Below the pieces are notes generated by a model. The model did not search any database. It had not been told where the DNA came from and saw only the letters and a program-made list of their open reading frames with translations. A stretch of DNA of 64,000 nucleotides from Chitinophagales bacterium (lineage in GTDB: Bacteria; Bacteroidota; Bacteroidia; Chitinophagales; UBA2359), in the NCBI GenBank assembly GCA_041392475.1, contig JAWKLZ010000003.1, positions 1,323,501 through 1,387,500 on the forward strand, in the 5' to 3' direction. Position numbers and translations under genes: made by a program. Below, one piece after another: positions 8,478 through 18,276 of this stretch. Position 1 is the stretch's first letter. Every line of letters begins with the position of its first letter.

Positions 8478-10031
8478 TTATTTAGTCCCAAACCACGCCA
8501 CAGGCACAATCATTTCTTGAATGGACATACCGCCATGCTGGAAAGTATTGTTATAGTAATTGACGTAGTGATTGTAGTTGTTCGGATAGACAAAATAGCT
8601 GTCTTCTTTGGCAAAAATGAAGGTCGAACTCACATTCGGGCGAGGAAGTTGTGCCTCAATTGGGTTACGCACTTCATAGACCTCTTTAGAATTATATTGA
8701 AGATTTCTGCCATGTTTATAGCGAAGATTGGTAGTTGTATCCCTATCTCCAATTACTTTTTTAGGCGTATTCACCCGAATCGTACCGTGGTCGGTAGTGA
8801 TAGCAATTCGCACATCTTTCTCAGAGATTTTTTTCAATGCCTCCCAAAGTGGCGAATAACTGAACCAAGATTTGGCGATAGAACGGTAAGCCGCTTCATC
8901 ACTCGCCAATTCCTTCAACACTTCCATCTCGGTACGTGCGTGAGAGAGCATATCCACAAAGTTGTAAACAATTACATTGAGGTCATTGTCTAATAGATTG
9001 TGAATATTATCCATTAGTTCTTTGCCCGAACGGTGATTGGTGATTTTGGTGTAACTGAATTTCAACTTCTCATTACCTGTTCGATCCAAAAGATCCTCCA
9101 AAAAGTCTGCTTCATGCAGATTTTTACCTCCTTCTTCTACGTCGTTTTTCCACAATCTCGGAAAACGCCTTTCGATGTTGTAGGGAGTCATACCTGCAAA
9201 AATAGCATTGCGGCTATAATGGGTTGTAGTAGGCAAAATGCTGTAAAAATAGTCTTCGTCCAAAAACCGAAACTCCTCAGAAATAATGGGCTTCAATACT
9301 TTCCATTGGTCGTATCTAAGGTTGTCTATCAGTATCATGAAGTTGGATTTGCCTTTTTCGAGGCGGGGTAGGATTTTGTCACGCATCAAATTGTGCGACA
9401 TAGTAGGACCTTCGTCATGGCTTTGAATCCATTTCATATAGTTACGGCTCACATACTTGCAAAATTCTTTGTTCGCCTCACTTTTTTGCATGGAGAGTAC
9501 CTCCTGCATTTCCTGCGTATTGGCATTGTCCAATTCCAATTCCCAATACACAATTTTTCTATACACATCTACCCAACCTTCATAGTCTAAGCCCATTTGG
9601 ATGTCCATAAAAATTTTGGAAAACTCCTGCTGATAGCCAGAAGTAGTGGCATTGCTGACCAATCTTCTGCCCTCCATAATTTTTTTGAGGGTCAAAAGAA
9701 TTTGATTGGGGTTAACAGGTTTTAGGAGGTAGTCGGTGATTTGTGCACCGATTGCATCCTCCATAATGTTCTCCGCCTCATTTTTGGTAATCATCACCAC
9801 AGGCAGAGCAGGATTTACTTCTTTTATTTTGGTAAGTGTTTCTAAGCCAGTCATTCCAGGCATAGATTCATCCAAAAGCACTACATCTATCTTCTCGGTT
9901 TTACAAAGTTCTACCCCATCATAACCATTGGTCGCTTTCAGAATATCATAGTCTTTTTTTTCGAGGAACAGGATTTGGGGTTTGAGATTGTCAATTTCAT
10001 CATCTATCCATAAAACTCTTACATTCGCCAT
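8478..10031 (-). CDS. porX: PorX, response regulator with PglZ-type phosphatase domain
   Basis: This is a 517-residue two-domain protein. Residues 1-120 are a CheY-like receiver with acidic pocket D10-D11, phosphoacceptor D54 (VVLLDESMPG) and the conserved K near 106 (YLLKPVN). Residues about 200-515 form an alkaline-phosphatase-superfamily/PglZ domain, with metal-binding motifs in FMILIDNLRYDQW, LPTTTHYSRNAIF, TTDHGT and the C-terminal QHGGMSIQEMIVPV. This layout and length match PorX, which with PorY and SigP controls expression of T9SS components. The T9SS plug gene and a T9SS cargo lie elsewhere in the window. Confidence 0.92.
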   Translation of the reverse strand: MANVRVLWIDDEIDNLKPQILFLEKKDYDILKATNGYDGVELCKTEKIDVVLLDESMPGMTGLETLTKIKEVNPALPVVMITKNEAENIMEDAIGAQITDYLLKPVNPNQILLTLKKIMEGRRLVSNATTSGYQQEFSKIFMDIQMGLDYEGWVDVYRKIVYWELELDNANTQEMQEVLSMQKSEANKEFCKYVSRNYMKWIQSHDEGPTMSHNLMRDKILPRLEKGKSNFMILIDNLRYDQWKVLKPIISEEFRFLDEDYFYSILPTTTHYSRNAIFAGMTPYNIERRFPRLWKNDVEEGGKNLHEADFLEDLLDRTGNEKLKFSYTKITNHRSGKELMDNIHNLLDNDLNVIVYNFVDMLSHARTEMEVLKELASDEAAYRSIAKSWFSYSPLWEALKKISEKDVRIAITTDHGTIRVNTPKKVIGDRDTTTNLRYKHGRNLQYNSKEVYEVRNPIEAQLPRPNVSSTFIFAKEDSYFVYPNNYNHYVNYYNNTFQHGGMSIQEMIVPVAWFGTK

Positions 10032-10626
10032 AAATATATTTTTGATTATTAATTGATTTTTCAGATTAAAACTGCAAATACAAACACTTCAATTGCAGAT
10101 AGGATTACAACACAACGACCGTATGTTAATGTTTAATATTTGGAGTACAAAGAAAAAGAATATTTTTGGCGATTGGTAAGACAACTAACGTTTTTTGCTT
10201 ACGAAAACGGAATTAGTGCTTCAACAACTTTTCTGTCTATCTACTGAAGCCGTTGGAAACCTTCACTAGATAACCAGAAAAGTAACGAAAGAATGGGGCG
10301 AAGAACACAATGAGGAGGATCCTTTAAAACTAAAATCAGAATAGAATTGTAAATATTTTCAAAAAAATGCCGCAGCAATCGGAGTATAAACTCTCTACTG
10401 ATTTTACAACGATACGTAAACCTGAGTCGCCAACATTGGAAAGGCGTGAATCTGTTAAAATTCCGAACATGGGTATTTATAGCAAAATAATGTAGGATTG
10501 CCAACAAAATAAGTGCCACATTTGAGGTGGAGACTTTTGAAGTTTACTCTTTGAAGAATATTGATTTTCATTGTAATGAGAGAACCTTTGAAGTAAAACT
10601 TCAAATGTCTAAATCGGGACTGTTAG
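10032..10626. other. Gene-free interval with family A repeat copy 2 (10530-10610)
   Basis: No convincing gene is present between porX and the LEA14-like gene. The interval contains an inverted repeat, GAGACTTTTGAAGTTT at 10530 facing AAACTTCAAATGTCT ending at 10610, related to those at 2703 and 26581. The rest is moderately AT-rich and presumably includes the porX promoter in its left part. I could not pick a clear one. Confidence 0.5.
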
Positions 10627-11091
10627 TTACAAATTCACTTCAACTTCTCGCTTATAATCCACTGGAATGTCAAAGTCTATGTCCATGACTCGAACTGTTA
10701 CGGTTCCCTTGTAATGAACTTCAACGTTTTTCTTGGTCAATACCGACAGAGCTGTGCCCAAAATACCGCCTTTACCCAATTTTTTGAGGGCAAATTCGGT
10801 GGATAAAGGAACTGAAAAATCGCTCATTGCAGGAATACTTACAGATTCCACAGTTTGTACTGCTCGACCTACTTCTGCTCCTTCAACGCTTAAAATCACA
10901 TCCGTTGCTACCAAATTGACACTGACTAAATTGGGATTGTGCAGTACGGCATCTGCTTCAATAGTTATCATTTTGTTGGCAAAATCTGTCACTCGTACAT
11001 TGTTCATACTCTGGAAAACGATGTCTTTAGGCCCTTCACAAGCCGTAAAAATAAGGAAGGGAAACAAGACAATAATTAATATGTTTTTCAT
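10627..11091 (-). CDS. LEA14-type (LEA type 2) lipoprotein
   Basis: The 154-residue product has a lipoprotein signal (FLIFTAC, Cys 18). A single LEA type 2/WHy-like immunoglobulin-fold domain follows: ITIEADAVLHNPNLVSVNLVATDVILSVEG, SVSIPAMSDFSVPLSTEF, VHYKGTVTVRVMDIDFDIPVDY. Such proteins are linked to desiccation or envelope stress, though their bacterial role is not settled. It is transcribed divergently from tmk. Confidence 0.8.
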   Translation of the reverse strand: MKNILIIVLFPFLIFTACEGPKDIVFQSMNNVRVTDFANKMITIEADAVLHNPNLVSVNLVATDVILSVEGAEVGRAVQTVESVSIPAMSDFSVPLSTEFALKKLGKGGILGTALSVLTKKNVEVHYKGTVTVRVMDIDFDIPVDYKREVEVNL

Positions 11092-11210
11092 GGATTTTTT
11101 TGGTATTTATGAGTTCAAAGATAGGGAATCTGTCAAAATAAAATTGAATATAGAAATGCCTTTTGGTTTTTTGTACTTTTGCAAACATTCTAAGTAGCTA
11201 AATGATAACC

Positions 11211-11834
11211 ATGCAAAGAGGGAAATTTATTGTTTTTGAAGGAATTGACGGTTCGGGTAAGAGCACACAAGTCAAATTATTGTCGGATAGGCTGAAGGAA
11301 AACGGAAAGGATATTTACCAAACTTTTGAACCGACTAACAGTCCTATAGGTTCGTTGATTCGCAATATTTTGTATGGGCGAATTGAAGGGGATGAAAAAA
11401 CAATGGCGGCTTTATATTTGGCAGACAGACTGGATCATATTCAAAACGGAACGAATGGAATGTTGAAGCAAATTGAAGCGGGTAAGCATGTGATTGCAGA
11501 TAGGTATTATTTTTCATCTTATGCGTATCATGTTCCTCATGTCACTTTGGATTGGGTGGTGAATGCAAATAGCATTTGTGCAGAATTGTTGCGTCCTGAT
11601 TTGATTGTCTTTGTGGATATTACTACTGAAACGAGCATTGAGCGACTCTCAAAAGGCAGAACAGAGTTGGATAAATACGAAAATTATGAACGAATTTCAA
11701 CGGTCAGAAAAAACTATTTTGCTGCTCTCAAACGATTTGAAGGAAAAGAGAATGTGGTGATTATTGATGGTAATCAACGTATTGAAGCCGTTGCTAATGA
11801 TATATGGAATTTGGTAGCTGCTATTTTACACTAA
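11211..11834 (+). CDS. tmk: Thymidylate kinase
   Basis: Phosphorylates dTMP to dTDP with ATP. The P-loop is FEGIDGSGKST at residues about 8-17, the TMP-binding DRY motif lies in VIADRYYFSSYAYH, and a LID region follows (LSKGRTELDKYE). The ATG at 11211 (MQRGKF) is preferred to the one at 11202 because it places the P-loop at the usual distance. The 207-residue length is normal. A Bacteroidota -7-like TACTTTTG lies at 11174-11181, although I see no well-spaced -33 element. Confidence 0.93.
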   Translation: MQRGKFIVFEGIDGSGKSTQVKLLSDRLKENGKDIYQTFEPTNSPIGSLIRNILYGRIEGDEKTMAALYLADRLDHIQNGTNGMLKQIEAGKHVIADRYYFSSYAYHVPHVTLDWVVNANSICAELLRPDLIVFVDITTETSIERLSKGRTELDKYENYERISTVRKNYFAALKRFEGKENVVIIDGNQRIEAVANDIWNLVAAILH

Positions 11835-11960
11835 CTTATTTTCATATTTTAGTAAAATTTTTTATGTTTTTTTCTTTATCTTTATTTCTTTATATTTTGG
11901 CATGATTATAGTCTTTTTTTGCTTAATCTATTTTATTCCAGTTACTCAAACCCTCATTCA

Positions 11961-13094
11961 ATGAAAGTTAAAACCATACATGGTTATTCTATTGCAGAAA
12001 TTACCAATGGACTTGAAAAATTATTGCAGTCTGAATTCCAGCCCACCTTAGCATTTGTTTTTACTTCTGTCGCTTACAATATTGAAGAGCTCAGTAATGT
12101 TTTTACCCAAAAAGAAATTGACATTGTGGGGTCAACTACTTCTGGTGAATTCATTGACGATGAAGTATTTGAAAAAAGTATCGTGGTGATGTTGATGGAC
12201 ATCAATCGAGATTATTACCGAATTTATTTTGGCGAAGTAGGTGAATACACCAAAACCTATGAGGTAGGTAATGCTTTGGCGAACTACTCAAAAGAACATT
12301 TTTCGAATCCTGCCTACATTTCTGTGTTCAGTACGGCAATCAATGGAGAACTATTGGTCAGCGGAATTGACGATGTTTTACAAAATGATTTTCGTATATT
12401 TGGAGGAATGGCGGGAGATGACGCTGCAATGGTGGCTACTTATGCTTTTACGAATCACAAAAGTAGCGACAATGCGTTGGTTGCATTGATTTTAGATGCA
12501 GATAAAATTGCAGTAAATGGACTCGCTCTTAGCGGATGGGAACCTTTGGGGGCGACCAATGTGATTACTAAATCAACTGGAAACATAATTTATACCATTA
12601 ACAATAAACCTGCACTAGATATTTTCAAAGCTTTTTTTGGAGAATACCATAGTGTCAATGAGGAAGACGGCACTGTTGCGATTGCAACTGCTCAATACCC
12701 GATTCAAGTGGAAAGAAATGGAGGCTATGCTTTGCGTGCGCCACTGAACGCCAACGAAGAAGATGGTTCCTTGATGATGGCAGGGCCTGTAAGAGAGGGG
12801 GAAAAATTTAGGTTTTCTATTGCGCCAGGATTTGAAATTATCGAAAATACAGTGGACGGATTTAAGGATTTTAGAGACGAACATCAAGATGCTGATGCCT
12901 TAATCCTTTTTTCTTGTTTGGCTAGACACATGTCTTTGGGGCCATTGGTAGAGCAAGAGATTGAGGGAATTAGCGAACTGTGGGATGCTCCACTTGTAGG
13001 GTTCTTTACATATGGTGAAATTGGCAGAAATTCAAACGGTGCTTCTAATTTTTACAATGAAACTTGCTCCTTGGTGACTTTGAAAGAAATTTAA
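11961..13094 (+). CDS. FIST-domain sensory protein
   Basis: The likely start is ATG 11961 (MKVKTIHGYSIAEITNGLE), giving 377 residues. The N-terminal half is a FIST_N domain (VGSTTSGEFIDDEVFEKSIVVMLM, FGGMAGDDA). The C-terminal half is FIST_C (GEYHSVNEEDGTVAIATAQYPIQV, LILFSCLARH, VGFFTYGEIGR). FIST proteins are thought to bind small ligands such as amino acids and to feed signal-transduction proteins. The hybrid histidine kinase begins 30 bp downstream and lacks an obvious input domain, so the two probably form one sensor unit. Confidence 0.88.
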   Translation: MKVKTIHGYSIAEITNGLEKLLQSEFQPTLAFVFTSVAYNIEELSNVFTQKEIDIVGSTTSGEFIDDEVFEKSIVVMLMDINRDYYRIYFGEVGEYTKTYEVGNALANYSKEHFSNPAYISVFSTAINGELLVSGIDDVLQNDFRIFGGMAGDDAAMVATYAFTNHKSSDNALVALILDADKIAVNGLALSGWEPLGATNVITKSTGNIIYTINNKPALDIFKAFFGEYHSVNEEDGTVAIATAQYPIQVERNGGYALRAPLNANEEDGSLMMAGPVREGEKFRFSIAPGFEIIENTVDGFKDFRDEHQDADALILFSCLARHMSLGPLVEQEIEGISELWDAPLVGFFTYGEIGRNSNGASNFYNETCSLVTLKEI

Positions 13095-13123
13095 TTCTTA
13101 CATGCTCGCTTTTTTTATTTAGT

Positions 13124-14929
13124 ATGTCAAAACCGAAAAATAAATACATAGAGGAACTTGAACACCTCCTTCAATCACATATCTTTGAAGAGCAGGAACA
13201 AAGAGCTATTGCCAAAATTTTAAAAAAATTAGGTCAAGAAATTGTTTATTCCGATTTCAAAGTACAACGAACACTAAGTGATAAAAATATAATTACCAAC
13301 GTATTAAACAAAACTATTCAAGATTTAGAAGAAAAAAGTGTTGCGCTGGAATTGCAAAAAAAGCTGCTCGAAGAACAATCAAAATTCAAGGAACAACTCT
13401 TTGCCAATGTAAGTCATGAACTGCGAACCCCCTTGAATGGTATTCTAGGCATGAGTTATCTGTTAGAAGAAACGACCTTAGAAGCTACACAAAAAAACTA
13501 TGTAGATGTCATCAAAAGCTCGGCAGATAATTTATTGGTAATCATCAATGACTTACTCAACTTGTCTAGTATCAATGCAGGGCAACTCAAGATAAACTCA
13601 GAACCGTTTAGCACCGAAAAATTTTATAGTGACCTACACGGTTTGCTGAATATCAAAGCACAGGAAAAAAACTTACATCTAAGTTTTTATGTATCGCCCA
13701 ATGTTCCTAAATACCTGATGGGAGACCGTACAAGACTTTATCAGGTCTTGCTGAATTTGCTCAACAATGCTATCAAGTTTACCCATGTTGGAAGTGTTGC
13801 TTTATCTACAAGTATAGAGTGTTTTTCTGAGAATTCTGTTGTACTGAGGTTTGAAATAGTAGATACAGGCATTGGGATTGCTCCCGAAAAAAAGACCACC
13901 ATATTCGACAGTTTTACGCAAGTACACAGCAAACAAGATTTTGTCTATGAAGGTACAGGCCTGGGACTCAACATTGTGAAAAAACTCTTGGACTTGATGG
14001 AAGGAGATATTGAGGTAAATAGCGAAATCAATGTCGGTACTACCTTTACCGTCACAATTCCGTTCCAAATTCCAAGTGACGCACTCATTCATCAATTCCA
14101 ACAACAACAGACCCGCCTTTCTATTCCTCGAAGTTGGCTTAGTAAAAACATTATTTACATCGAAGATAACAAAGCAAACTTACTCTATGCAAAGAATATG
14201 TTTGCTAATTGGAACATCCAAATTGATACAGCAGAAGATTTGAAAGAGGCGGCTGAAAAATTAATGGCTGTCAAATACGATTGTATTTTATCGGATGTGA
14301 AACTGCCTGATGGCAACGGTCTGGATTTCATCAAAAAACTTCGGGAAGATATCAGCTCACTCAACCAGAATACACCTGTCATCGTATTAACAGCTGGTGC
14401 AAATGAAAAAGGCGAAATATTGTCTAAGAAGCTCAATATCATTGGTTATATTGGCAAGCCATTTCCACCTGCAACCATTATCAAAAACCTCAATTTAGTG
14501 TTTGCCACCAATATGTCTCGTGCCAATCTCAACGTCCAACAGACTCCCCTTTTAACCATTCAAACTCCTACTAATCCTGATGATTATTTGGCACATTTGC
14601 GAAAATTGATGAACAATAATGGCATGAACATGGCTGAAATGATTGACATATTTTTGAATCAAGTCCCCGAAACCCTGAAAAATATGGAAGTTGGTATTCA
14701 ATCAGCTGATTGGGAACAGGTACATTTTGAAGCACATAAAATCAAATCCTCCATTATGGTAGTTGGCCTAAATAAACTACAAGATTCAATTCTAAAAATC
14801 AACAAATACAGCCAGAATAAGGAAAATCTCTATCAAATTCCCGCCCTTTACAATTCCTTCAAAAAACAAGTGCTTATAGAAGTCCAACAATTGAACAAAG
14901 CAAAAGAAGACTTGTTAGATACTGTCTAA
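13124..14929 (+). CDS. Hybrid histidine kinase (HisKA-HATPase-REC-Hpt)
   Basis: Start ATG 13124 (MSKPKNKYIEEL), 601 residues, no membrane segment. A coiled coil (about 5-90) leads into HisKA with phosphorylatable H98 (ANVSHELRTPLNG). The HATPase_c domain follows (about 200-325) with N box LLNNAIKF, G1 DTGIGIAP and G2 GTGLGLNIVKK. The receiver domain has D391 (ILSDVKLPDG), and a C-terminal Hpt domain has H538 (FEAHKIKSS). The whole phosphorelay is thus in one cytoplasmic chain. It has no input domain of its own, and the FIST gene immediately upstream is the natural partner. Confidence 0.92.
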   Translation: MSKPKNKYIEELEHLLQSHIFEEQEQRAIAKILKKLGQEIVYSDFKVQRTLSDKNIITNVLNKTIQDLEEKSVALELQKKLLEEQSKFKEQLFANVSHELRTPLNGILGMSYLLEETTLEATQKNYVDVIKSSADNLLVIINDLLNLSSINAGQLKINSEPFSTEKFYSDLHGLLNIKAQEKNLHLSFYVSPNVPKYLMGDRTRLYQVLLNLLNNAIKFTHVGSVALSTSIECFSENSVVLRFEIVDTGIGIAPEKKTTIFDSFTQVHSKQDFVYEGTGLGLNIVKKLLDLMEGDIEVNSEINVGTTFTVTIPFQIPSDALIHQFQQQQTRLSIPRSWLSKNIIYIEDNKANLLYAKNMFANWNIQIDTAEDLKEAAEKLMAVKYDCILSDVKLPDGNGLDFIKKLREDISSLNQNTPVIVLTAGANEKGEILSKKLNIIGYIGKPFPPATIIKNLNLVFATNMSRANLNVQQTPLLTIQTPTNPDDYLAHLRKLMNNNGMNMAEMIDIFLNQVPETLKNMEVGIQSADWEQVHFEAHKIKSSIMVVGLNKLQDSILKINKYSQNKENLYQIPALYNSFKKQVLIEVQQLNKAKEDLLDTV

Positions 14930-15019
14930 AATTGCAAACAAATCCTACCTTTGCATTTGAAGTAGAATGGAATTTATTCCGTTTTAAACTACTCAATAAA
15001 GACCAATCCAATTATTTCC

Positions 15020-15619
15020 ATGAAGCATATTTCCTTTCGTACTTACTTACTTCTTTTTGTTGCGGCATTGTGCGTGAGTATTTTCTCGCTCGGCTGTCAA
15101 AATAGTCAACAGACACTACCAGTATTGAAAAAAATCGATAAACCATTTCAATTTGTTGATCAAGACAGCACCTTGATTTCAGAAAAAGATGTAGCGGGAA
15201 AAATCTATGTCACCGATTTCTTTTTCACCACCTGCCCTACCATTTGCCCTATCATGAAAACGCAAATGTTGCGGGTCTATGATACCTTCAAAGATGCCGA
15301 TGACCTGCTATTGATTTCACATACCATTGACCCAAAGCACGATACCGTTGCAGTTTTGAAGGAATTTGCCGAAGGATTGGGTATTTCATCCGATAGGTGG
15401 CATTTGCTGACGGGTGACAAAGATGCAATTTACGAAATGGCGGAAACCTATATGGTCGTTGCAGAAGAAGATGAACGTGCGCCGGGCGGTTTTATCCATA
15501 GCGGTGCGTTTATGCTTTTGGACAAAAAACGTCAAGTAAGAGGTATTTTTGACGGCACAAAAGAAAAAGAGGTGGATAAATTGATGGATGCAATCAAACA
15601 ACTGCAAAATGAAAAATAA
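15020..15619 (+). CDS. SCO1/SenC family copper chaperone lipoprotein
   Basis: The 199-residue protein has a lipoprotein signal (SLGC26) and a thioredoxin-like fold. It carries the SCO copper-binding motif C72-P-T-I-C76 and the distal H160 (GGFIH). SCO proteins deliver copper to the CuA site of cytochrome oxidase or act as envelope thiol reductases. Its gene overlaps the following cytochrome c gene by 11 bp, a respiratory pairing consistent with oxidase maturation. Confidence 0.9.
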   Translation: MKHISFRTYLLLFVAALCVSIFSLGCQNSQQTLPVLKKIDKPFQFVDQDSTLISEKDVAGKIYVTDFFFTTCPTICPIMKTQMLRVYDTFKDADDLLLISHTIDPKHDTVAVLKEFAEGLGISSDRWHLLTGDKDAIYEMAETYMVVAEEDERAPGGFIHSGAFMLLDKKRQVRGIFDGTKEKEVDKLMDAIKQLQNEK

Positions 15620-16028
15620 TTCTTTACTGCAATTAGTGTTATTTATCCTATTTTTTATTTCACTACAATGGTTGAATGGATGTGCCAATGAACCTGTAGA
15701 TATTGGTCAAAAAAATTACGAATTGTATTGTGCCAACTGCCATAAAAGTGACGGGCAAGGCCTCGCAAATTTGATTCCGCCTTTGGCAAAGTCTGATTAT
15801 TTGATGCAACACATTGAAGAACTTCCTTGTATTCTTTATTATGGTTTGGAGGGCGAAATTGTGGTGAATGGACGCACTTTCAAACAGCCCATGCCTGCCA
15901 ACAAAGAACTGAGTTCTCAACAGGTGATGCACATCACCAACTACATCCTCAATCAATGGGGCAATGAATACCGAAAAATCTATCGGCAAGAATTGGAACA
16001 ATGGTTTGAGGATTGTTCAAAGAAATAA
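15609..16028 (+). CDS. Cytochrome c family lipoprotein
   Basis: Start ATG 15609, inside the end of the SCO gene, giving 139 residues with a lipoprotein signal (LNGC25). It has one haem c site, C41-A-N-C44-H45, followed by KSDGQGLANLIPPLA, and a likely axial Met in KQPMPANKE. It is a class I mono-haem cytochrome c, anchored to the membrane and facing the periplasm, presumably carrying electrons to or from an oxidase. Co-transcription with SCO1 supports a role in aerobic respiration. Confidence 0.87.
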   Translation: MKNNSLLQLVLFILFFISLQWLNGCANEPVDIGQKNYELYCANCHKSDGQGLANLIPPLAKSDYLMQHIEELPCILYYGLEGEIVVNGRTFKQPMPANKELSSQQVMHITNYILNQWGNEYRKIYRQELEQWFEDCSKK

Positions 16029-16202
16029 AGGTATTCAAAATTTAGAATCAAAATCACCCCTCACCAGCTGATATACTTCAACAAAACATACAAGAGAAAG
16101 CATAATTTAACCAAGCTTGTGTAAATTTGCAGCTTTTATTTTGGACGCTGTCTAGGTTGCAATACAATTGAAGTCTTTTCAGAATCATAAGAAGTTATTT
16201 CA

Positions 16203-16991
16203 ATGCAAAAATTGGTCATAAAAGTAGGCACTTCAACGCTCACGAAGGGAACAAACCGCATTTCACGGGGCAAAATTGAAGATTTGGCCCGACAGATTTT
16301 GGTATTGCAGGAGCGATTTGAGTGTGTGGTGGTCAGTTCTGGTGCGATTGCGGCTGCCAAACAATCACTCGAATTGAGTGGTAGCAATCCCATTGCAGTC
16401 AAACAGGCTCTTGCAGCGATTGGACAACCCAATTTGATTCGCATTTACCAAGAAGTGTTCAGCGATTTTGGCTTAAAAACAGCGCAATGTTTGCTCACCT
16501 ACCAAGATTTTAGGAACGAAACCTCCCGCACCAATACCAAAAATACGCTCAATATTTTGTTGCAAAACCACTTCATTCCGATTGTGAATGAGAACGATAC
16601 AGTGGCTACCGAAGAAATCATGTTTGGCGACAATGACAAATTGGGAGCGTTGACGGCTGGCTTGTTGGAAGCGGATTTATTGGTATTGGTGTCCGATATT
16701 GACGGTTTATATACCAAAGATCCGAACCATTATCCCGATGCAGCATTTATTGATGTGGTAGAAGATTTGGAGAAAGTGCGTCATTTTGGGGGAAAATCAA
16801 AATCGCAGCAAGGAACTGGCGGAATGTACTCTAAATTGGTGGCTGCCGAAATTTGCCTAAAACATGGGGTCGAAATGTGGATTGTGAATGGTACGGCGGA
16901 TGCCTTTGTAGTAAAGGCATTGGAGGGAAAAATACCTTTTACCCGCTTCAAAGCATTAAACTCAGAATCAATAAAAATAAATCATGTCTAA
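16203..16991 (+). CDS. proB: Glutamate 5-kinase, short form without PUA domain
   Basis: Catalyses ATP-dependent phosphorylation of glutamate, the first step of proline synthesis. The 262 residues cover the amino-acid-kinase fold only: VIKVGTSTLT at the start, VVVSSGAIAAA, the IVNENDTVA segment that binds glutamate, FGDNDKLGALTAGLLEADLLVLVSDIDGLY, and GTGGMYSKLVAA near the end. The C-terminal PUA domain of the E. coli enzyme is absent, as in many Bacteroidota. The proA partner is not in the window. It overlaps the next gene by 8 bp. Confidence 0.92.
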   Translation: MQKLVIKVGTSTLTKGTNRISRGKIEDLARQILVLQERFECVVVSSGAIAAAKQSLELSGSNPIAVKQALAAIGQPNLIRIYQEVFSDFGLKTAQCLLTYQDFRNETSRTNTKNTLNILLQNHFIPIVNENDTVATEEIMFGDNDKLGALTAGLLEADLLVLVSDIDGLYTKDPNHYPDAAFIDVVEDLEKVRHFGGKSKSQQGTGGMYSKLVAAEICLKHGVEMWIVNGTADAFVVKALEGKIPFTRFKALNSESIKINHV

Positions 16992-18039
16992 ACGTTTTCA
17001 ATTGAAGGTCAAAGAAGTAGTGCAAGAAACGGCGGATGCCATCAGTATTCACTTCAAACAACCTTTTTTCAAGAAAGTAAAATATTTACCGGGTCAATAC
17101 CTCACCCTGTGTGTAGCGATTGATGGAAAACAATACAACCGATGTTATTCTCTGTGTACTTCTCCTCATACAGATAGCACATTGGCAGTGACGGTCAAGC
17201 GAGTTGTTGATGGGGTAGTGTCTAACTATCTGAATGACAATGTAAAAGAGGGAAGTAAATTGGAGATAATGGGACCAGATGGGCGTTTTACGATAGATCC
17301 TGATATTGACAACAACCGTCACGTAGTATTGATTGGCGGTGGTAGTGGTATTACGCCTTTGATGTCTATTCTAAAAACGACCCTTTCCTTGGAGATTCAA
17401 ACAAAAGTTTCTCTGCTTTATGCCAATCGAGATGAAAAAAACATCATCTTCAAAAAAGAACTGGATGATTTGCAACGCCAATATTCCAATAATTTTAAGG
17501 TGGTATATTTTGTGGATAAAAAGCAGAATGTGAATTGGAACGAAGGTCGTGAAGGGTTTTTGACTCCTACTGCACTCAAAGAAGTGTTGAAAGAACTACC
17601 GCAATACGATGCCGAGCAAACCGAATATTTTTTGTGCGGTCCAGGTGGGTTGATTGATGTGGTCCAAGCTACTTTGACTGGCTTAGACATTCCCAAAGAC
17701 ACGATTCACCGAGAGTTTTTTGTGATTGAAAAGGCAGCTGTTTCTATTCCTTCTGCTGCTATCAATACGCAAAGGGTAAAGGTTCGTTTTGAAGGTGAAG
17801 AACATGAGATTGAAGTGAATCCTAAAGATACGATTTTGGATGCTGCTTTGGCAGTAGGTGTTGATTTGCCTTTTTCTTGTCAATCAGGTATTTGCTGTAC
17901 CTGTATGGGTAAGTTGAAAAGTGGGAAGGTGCATATGGACATCAATGAGGCTCTGAGCGCAAAGGAAATTGAAGAGGGTTTTGTGTTGGTGTGTCAATCG
18001 CATCCCTTGACGGATGATGTGGTCGTGGAGATGCAATAA
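16984..18039 (+). CDS. PaaE-like ferredoxin-NAD(P)H reductase with C-terminal 2Fe-2S domain
   Basis: The 351-residue protein has an FAD-binding domain (PGQYLTL, NRCYSLCTSP), an NAD(P)-binding domain (GGGSGITPLMSIL, FLCGPGGLIDVV) and a plant-type ferredoxin domain with cysteines in CQSGICCTCMGKL and VLVCQSHP. It would pass electrons from NAD(P)H through FAD to the 2Fe-2S centre and on to an oxygenase or similar partner. Phenylacetate-degradation genes are not nearby, so the name describes homology only. The start overlaps the proB stop. Confidence 0.88.
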   Translation: MSKRFQLKVKEVVQETADAISIHFKQPFFKKVKYLPGQYLTLCVAIDGKQYNRCYSLCTSPHTDSTLAVTVKRVVDGVVSNYLNDNVKEGSKLEIMGPDGRFTIDPDIDNNRHVVLIGGGSGITPLMSILKTTLSLEIQTKVSLLYANRDEKNIIFKKELDDLQRQYSNNFKVVYFVDKKQNVNWNEGREGFLTPTALKEVLKELPQYDAEQTEYFLCGPGGLIDVVQATLTGLDIPKDTIHREFFVIEKAAVSIPSAAINTQRVKVRFEGEEHEIEVNPKDTILDAALAVGVDLPFSCQSGICCTCMGKLKSGKVHMDINEALSAKEIEEGFVLVCQSHPLTDDVVVEMQ

Positions 18040-18110
18040 GTTATTGTATTAAAGCAGGTTAGATTTTGCTGATTCTAACTAATTCTGCGGAATACTTCTA
18101 AGTCTATTGC

Positions 18111-18250
18111 TTTTGGACTTTGGACGAAAGATTAAAGACATAAGACAAAAGATTTTAAATCATTGATAGCAAAGGAATTAAGTAAAATTGTATTTTTAAT
18201 GCAATTTACTCGTAACCAAACATTTACTTCTTTTGTTCAAAGTCCAAATT
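18111..18250. repeat. Inverted repeat family B, copy 1
   Basis: The left arm TTTTGGACTTTGGACGAAAGA at about 18111 faces TTCTTTTGTTCAAAGTCCAAATT ending near 18250, with an AT-rich interior containing TTGATAGCAAA and TTGTATTTTTAATGCAATT. A second copy with a similar interior lies at 20011-20170. The two copies bracket the T9SS plug gene. Confidence 0.5.
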
Positions 18251-18276
18251 ACATCCCCCATTTAAAGACCCATAGA

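Noticed and set aside
10241..10519. Open frame of 92 codons on the minus strand
   Set aside because: Unusual composition, no recognisable domain or start signal, located in a repeat-bearing gap; likely chance.
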